Assembly (NCBI GenBank): GCA_934255105.1
Contig: CAKQNH010000123.1
Location: 1-9,534 of the forward strand
Reading direction: 5' to 3'
Source: an uncultured Pirellulaceae bacterium
GTDB lineage: Bacteria; Planctomycetota; Planctomycetia; Pirellulales; Pirellulaceae
DNA: 9,534 nucleotides
Shown: piece by piece, positions 6,907 through 9,534 of the stretch
How positions within the stretch are numbered: the stretch's first letter is position 1
Layout of the letters: each line of letters begins with the position of its first letter
The notes under the pieces: generated by a model
What the model was told of the DNA's origin: nothing
The model's database searches: none
The model's input: the letters and a program-made list of their open reading frames with translations, nothing else
Program-made: the position numbers and the translations under genes

Positions 6907-8488
6907 ACAGGTTGCCTTCGTCAAGCAGTAGCTTGTATTCCACGGCATCGACCAAGGCTAACCAACTGGCCTCGATGATATTCTCGCTCACCCCGATCGT
7001 CCGCCAGACGTGCTGTCCGTCGGAGCTTTCAATGTTGACGCGGATGCGGGCGGCTGTCCCCTCTTCGCTATTGACCACGCGAACTTTGTAGTCGAGCAAG
7101 TACACTTGAGCTAGCGCCGGGTAGACGCTCCCCAAGCACTTGCGCAAGGCAGAGTCGAGTGCGTTGACCGGCCCCTGCCCCTCGGCGGCTTCGAAGATCT
7201 CCTCGCTCCCCACGCGCAGCTTGATGATGGCTTCGGCAAAGGCATGTCGGCCCAGCACGTCTCGGTCTCCCGAGACAATGCGATACTTGATCGTATCGAA
7301 GTGGGGTGAAAAACTCCCCGAACAGCGTTTGACCAACATGTCGAACGAGGCCTCAGCGGCTTCATATTGGTAGCCGCAGTTCTCTTGCCGCACCACCTCG
7401 CCCAAAATCGTGTCCATCAACTGGCGGTCGGCCTGGATGTTGTGCTTGGTGGTCAAGGCGATGATGTTGGAGCGGCCGGACAGCTCGCTGACCAGGATGC
7501 GACGTTCGTTGCCGACCAAGCTGGGGTCGAGGTGTTCATAGGTGTGCGCGGCTTTATTGACCGCGTGTACATGCATGCCACCTTTGTGGGCAAAGGCACT
7601 TCGTCCGACAAATGGCTGGCTGTTGCGCAACTGCAGGTTGGCCGTCTCGTAGACGTACCGCGAGAGCTCGGTCAAGTGCTCCAGCGATCGCCCCCCCAGC
7701 ACCTGCAGCTCTTCGAACTTGAGCCCCAAGTTGGCGATGATCGCAATTAGATCGACGTTGCCACAACGCTCGCCGATGCCGTTGATCGTCCCCTGCACTT
7801 GATTGCAACCCGCCTGCACGGCGGCCAGCGAGTTGGCTGTGGCTAGATCGCCATCGTTGTGGCAGTGAATGGCCAACTGCACATCGAACTCGCGCGTAGC
7901 CTCAGCCACAGCGGCTACCGCGTGCATGATGTGCGATGGTAGTGAGCCACCGTTGGTATCGCACAGGGCCAGCCATTTGGCACCCGCCTCGGCCGCGGCC
8001 CGAACGGTGGACATGGCGTACTGCGGATTGGCTTTGAAGCCATCGAAGAAATGTTCGGCATCGTAGACCACTTGGCTGCTGCGGGCCAGGAACTCGACGC
8101 TCTCACCGATCATCTGCAGGTTTTCGTCGAGCTCCGCGTTGATGATCTCTGTGACCTGGAAGTCCCAGCTCTTGCCCACGATCGTGCATACCGGCGTGTC
8201 GGCTCGCAGCAGCGCCTGCATGCCCGGATCGTCGGCGGCAGCGATACCGCGTCGACGCGTCATACCAAACGCGCAGACTTGGCTCTGCCCGAGATCGAGC
8301 TTGCGGACCCGCTGGAAAAACGCGACATCTTTCTCATTGGACAGCGGATAACCACCTTCGATAAAGTCGATGCCGATCTCAGACAAGCGCTGGCAGATGT
8401 TCAGTTTGTCATGCAGCGAGAAACTGACTCCCTCCCCCTGCGTACCGTCGCGGAGCGTGGTGTCATAGATGGCGATCGAGCGTGTCAT
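6905..8488 (-). CDS. cimA: Citramalate synthase (CimA type)
   Basis: The enzyme condenses pyruvate with acetyl-CoA to form (R)-citramalate, the first step of the threonine-independent route to 2-oxobutyrate and isoleucine. With ATG at 8488 it has 527 residues, usual for this family. Visible features are the TIM-barrel catalytic motif DTTLRDGTQ at 9-17, metal-binding HCHND at 208-212, NGIGERCGN at 236-244, HKGGMHVHAV at 301-310, and a C-terminal LeuA-type allosteric domain from about 375 to 520. The frame is open for 30 more codons upstream to 8578, but those codons run through the upstream terminator. The chosen ATG has GGAAG nine bases before it and the family's normal N-terminus. 2-Isopropylmalate synthase is the main alternative; the overall segments look like the CimA branch, and the Ile-coded leader upstream supports it. 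An acs gene lies upstream, separated by the leader. Regulation is probably by attenuation. Confidence 0.9.
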   Translation of the reverse strand: MTRSIAIYDTTLRDGTQGEGVSFSLHDKLNICQRLSEIGIDFIEGGYPLSNEKDVAFFQRVRKLDLGQSQVCAFGMTRRRGIAAADDPGMQALLRADTPVCTIVGKSWDFQVTEIINAELDENLQMIGESVEFLARSSQVVYDAEHFFDGFKANPQYAMSTVRAAAEAGAKWLALCDTNGGSLPSHIMHAVAAVAEATREFDVQLAIHCHNDGDLATANSLAAVQAGCNQVQGTINGIGERCGNVDLIAIIANLGLKFEELQVLGGRSLEHLTELSRYVYETANLQLRNSQPFVGRSAFAHKGGMHVHAVNKAAHTYEHLDPSLVGNERRILVSELSGRSNIIALTTKHNIQADRQLMDTILGEVVRQENCGYQYEAAEASFDMLVKRCSGSFSPHFDTIKYRIVSGDRDVLGRHAFAEAIIKLRVGSEEIFEAAEGQGPVNALDSALRKCLGSVYPALAQVYLLDYKVRVVNSEEGTAARIRVNIESSDGQHVWRTIGVSENIIEASWLALVDAVEYKLLLDEGNL

Positions 8489-8497
8489 AGCGCATGG

Positions 8498-8502
8498 CTT
8501 CC
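8498..8502 (-). promoter_or_regulatory. Ribosome binding site of cimA
   Basis: GGAAG on the minus strand lies nine bases before the ATG at 8488. It favours that start over upstream in-frame ATG at 8578, which would place the terminator hairpin inside the gene. Confidence 0.55.
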
Positions 8503-8550
8503 AGAAGCAAAAGTGTAGATTGTGAGCACCAGTCGGCGCAACTGGAGATA

Positions 8551-8585
8551 CAAAAAAACCCCTGAAGCAACGGAGCATCAGGGGT
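8551..8585 (-). terminator. Intrinsic terminator in the cimA leader, likely the attenuator
   Basis: On the minus strand ACCCCTGA (8585-8578) pairs with TCAGGGGT (8565-8558). Past one T-T mismatch, an inner GC/GC closes a TCCGTT loop, and seven T (8558-8552) follow. This is a strong intrinsic terminator. It lies only 63 bases before the cimA ATG and about 230 bases after the acs stop. No promoter is evident between it and cimA, so transcripts reaching cimA must pass it. It may also end acs transcripts. Confidence 0.85.
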
Positions 8586-8660
8586 CTTCGGGGTTACATA
8601 AAAACTAGAGAGACCTCACCCAGCTCCGCCCCACGGGCGGCCGATAATGGCAATGTCGAT
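8551..8660 (-). promoter_or_regulatory. Putative Ile-responsive transcription attenuator upstream of cimA
   Basis: Four segments can be read on the minus strand. Segment 1, CCGCCC (8640-8635), pairs with GGGCGG (8631-8626) in segment 2 around a GTG loop. Segment 2, GGCGGAGC (8630-8623), can instead pair with GCTCCGTT (8576-8569), using six Watson-Crick and two G-U pairs, helped by GGTCT (8615-8611) with AGACC (8587-8583). This occupies the terminator loop and the start of its 5' arm. Segment 3 with segment 4 forms the terminator at 8551-8585. Ile codons at 8660-8658, 8654-8652, 8648-8646 and 8645-8643 sit directly before segment 1. A ribosome stalled there would mask segment 1, free segment 2 and prevent termination. 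The mechanism is inferred from layout, by analogy with his, trp and ilv attenuators. Confidence 0.65.
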
Positions 8661-8732
8661 CGTGGCGGTGCGCTCGGCGGTGGCTGCTGCCAGCGGCGTT
8701 GTCACGAAGGGTGGAGGCAATCGCAAGTTCAT
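8616..8732 (-). CDS. Putative 38-residue Ile-rich leader peptide of cimA
   Basis: From ATG at 8732 to TGA at 8616-8618 the frame codes 38 residues ending ATIDIAIIGRPWGGAG. Four isoleucines fall within six codons (ATC GAC ATT GCC ATT ATC), immediately before RNA that can fold into the attenuator. The stop is about 30 bases before the terminator, a usual spacing. The role would be regulatory: translation senses charged tRNA-Ile and sets cimA transcription. The sequence before the ATG (AAGAATCTCAA) has only a weak ribosome-binding match, so the start is uncertain; GTG at 8705 is an alternative that keeps all Ile codons. A 60-codon frame (8605-8787) overlaps in another phase but lacks the Ile cluster and is less convincing. 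Short frames this size also arise by chance, so the support comes from the codon cluster, position and RNA structure together. Confidence 0.55.
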   Translation of the reverse strand: MNLRLPPPFVTTPLAAATAERTATIDIAIIGRPWGGAG

Positions 8733-8771
8733 TTGAGATTCTTGATTTAATCGGATCAAAGACAGTAGCTA

Positions 8772-8803
8772 AAGCTAACTTGACCACTGAGCGTTTGTCA
8801 AGT
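8772..8803 (-). promoter_or_regulatory. Possible promoter and inverted repeat before the cimA leader
   Basis: The minus strand has a perfect TTGACA -35 box at 8801-8796. About 18 bases on is TAGCTT (8777-8772), a poor -10 match, which weakens the call. The -35 box lies within a 7-bp inverted repeat, ACTTGAC (8778-8784) and GTCAAGT (8797-8803), which could be an operator or a weak hairpin after the acs stop. A start near 8765 would leave about 33 bases before the leader peptide ATG. Confidence 0.35.
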
Positions 8804-8813
8804 GGCAGTCAGC

Positions 8814-9534
8814 CTAATCTTCGTCCGTACGCAAACTGGCCAAGACGGTGTAGTCCTCGAGCGTCGATGTGTCACCGACCTGCTCTTTGCCGCTGGCAAT
8901 ATCGCGCAATAGTCGGCGCATGATCTTCCCGCTGCGCGTTTTGGGAAGCGAGCTAGTAAAGCGGATTTGGCTGGGCTGAGCGAGCGCGCCGATCTCTTTG
9001 CGGACGTGCATCTTCAACGCCTGCCGCAGAGCTTCATCGGGTTCGCCCGATTTGATCGTCACAAAGGCAGCGATGGCTTGGCCGGTGATATCGTCGGGTC
9101 TTCCAACCACAGCGGCTTCCGCCACTGCCGGGTGAGAAACCAGCGCGCTCTCGACTTCGATCGTGCTTAGACGGTGTCCGGAAACGTTGATCACGTCGTC
9201 GATCCGCCCCATGATCCAGTAGTAGCCGTCCGCATCCTGTCGCGCATTGTCACCCGTCAAGTACATGCCTGGGAAACGCTCCCAGTATTGATGGCGATAG
9301 CGCTCGTCGTCTCCCCAGATCCCACGCAGCATGCCCGGCCAGGGGTAGTCGATGCACAGCATACCGCCTGAGCCTTGAGGAATATCGCGTCCATCCTCGC
9401 CGAGGATCCGCGGGCGGATGCCTGGCAGCGGCTTGGTGCAACTGCCCGGTTTAGTTGCGATAGCACCCGGCAGCGGGGACATCATGATGCCACCCGTTTC
9501 GGTCTGCCACCAAGTATCCACAATGGGGCAGCGC
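8814..9534 (-). CDS. acs: Acetyl-CoA synthetase, C-terminal part (cut by window edge)
   Basis: About 239 C-terminal residues are present, out of roughly 650 in the family; the frame stays open to the right edge. Acs makes acetyl-CoA from acetate, ATP and CoA through acetyl-AMP in the cytoplasm. The fragment begins [15 protein letters not shown], which contains the adenylate-forming motif and the tryptophan that limits the acyl pocket to acetate. It continues with [20 protein letters not shown] and [14 protein letters not shown], the hinge and C-terminal domain. [11 protein letters not shown] follows; its lysine (codon 8925-8927) is the catalytic residue that protein acetyltransferases modify in Salmonella Acs. 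The stop is TAG at 8814-8816. Downstream lie the cimA leader and cimA, whose enzyme uses acetyl-CoA; whether they are functionally tied is unknown. All key residues expected in this portion are intact. Confidence 0.95.
   Translation of the reverse strand, partial: RCPIVDTWWQTETGGIMMSPLPGAIATKPGSCTKPLPGIRPRILGEDGRDIPQGSGGMLCIDYPWPGMLRGIWGDDERYRHQYWERFPGMYLTGDNARQDADGYYWIMGRIDDVINVSGHRLSTIEVESALVSHPAVAEAAVVGRPDDITGQAIAAFVTIKSGEPDEALRQALKMHVRKEIGALAQPSQIRFTSSLPKTRSGKIMRRLLRDIASGKEQVGDTSTLEDYTVLASLRTDED

Noticed and set aside
8605..8787. 60-codon minus-strand frame in the cimA leader, with an HRRAHRHDRHCH segment
   Set aside because: It overlaps the Ile-rich leader frame in a different phase. 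The His-rich run could suggest a histidine attenuator, but the downstream gene is for isoleucine synthesis, and the His codons are partly scattered; the IDIAII frame fits better.
1..9534. tRNA, rRNA, prophage or defence genes
   Set aside because: I found no tRNA-like cloverleaf, rRNA segment, integrase, transposase, or recognised defence protein on either strand.

Overview
The window looks like a stretch of planctomycete chromosome, most likely from the Pirellulales lineage; that placement is an inference. The main evidence is a tandem pair typical of that phylum: a large secreted protein with PSCyt1, DUF1549 and DUF1553 regions, followed by a Tat-exported DUF1501 protein. All recognised genes lie on the minus strand, so transcription runs from the right edge to the left.

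Right to left the layout is as follows. At 8814-9534 is the C-terminal third of acetyl-CoA synthetase (acs), cut by the window edge. At 8489-8813 is a leader region with a possible promoter, a 38-codon reading frame rich in Ile codons, and a strong intrinsic terminator just before the next gene. At 6905-8488 is a citramalate synthase (cimA), whose product opens the threonine-independent route to isoleucine. At 6460-6904 is a non-coding stretch with two tandem terminator-like hairpins, a degenerate GTAG/CTAC palindrome and a TATAAT box. At 3100-6459 is the PSCyt1/DUF1549/DUF1553 protein, and at 1581-3065 the DUF1501 protein 34 bp behind it, probably one operon. At 132-1412 is a UvrC-like GIY-YIG protein that lacks the usual C-terminal nuclease half of UvrC. 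The left edge holds part of another palindrome.

The most interesting element is the cimA leader. A small frame contains four Ile codons in a run of six. Downstream RNA segments can form three successive, mutually exclusive pairings (1:2, 2:3, 3:4), the last being the terminator. This is the classical layout of ribosome-mediated attenuation, and the control amino acid matches the pathway of the gene downstream. I read this by eye from the sequence; no folding software or comparative search was run.

A second theme is repeats. Three members of a GTAG/CTAC-ended palindrome family occur in the three gene-free gaps on the left and centre of the window, and their differences keep the arms paired. 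Separately, short tandem duplications cover the stop codons of both cimA (33-bp period) and the uvrC-like gene (40-bp period); the latter appears to have changed the end of the protein.
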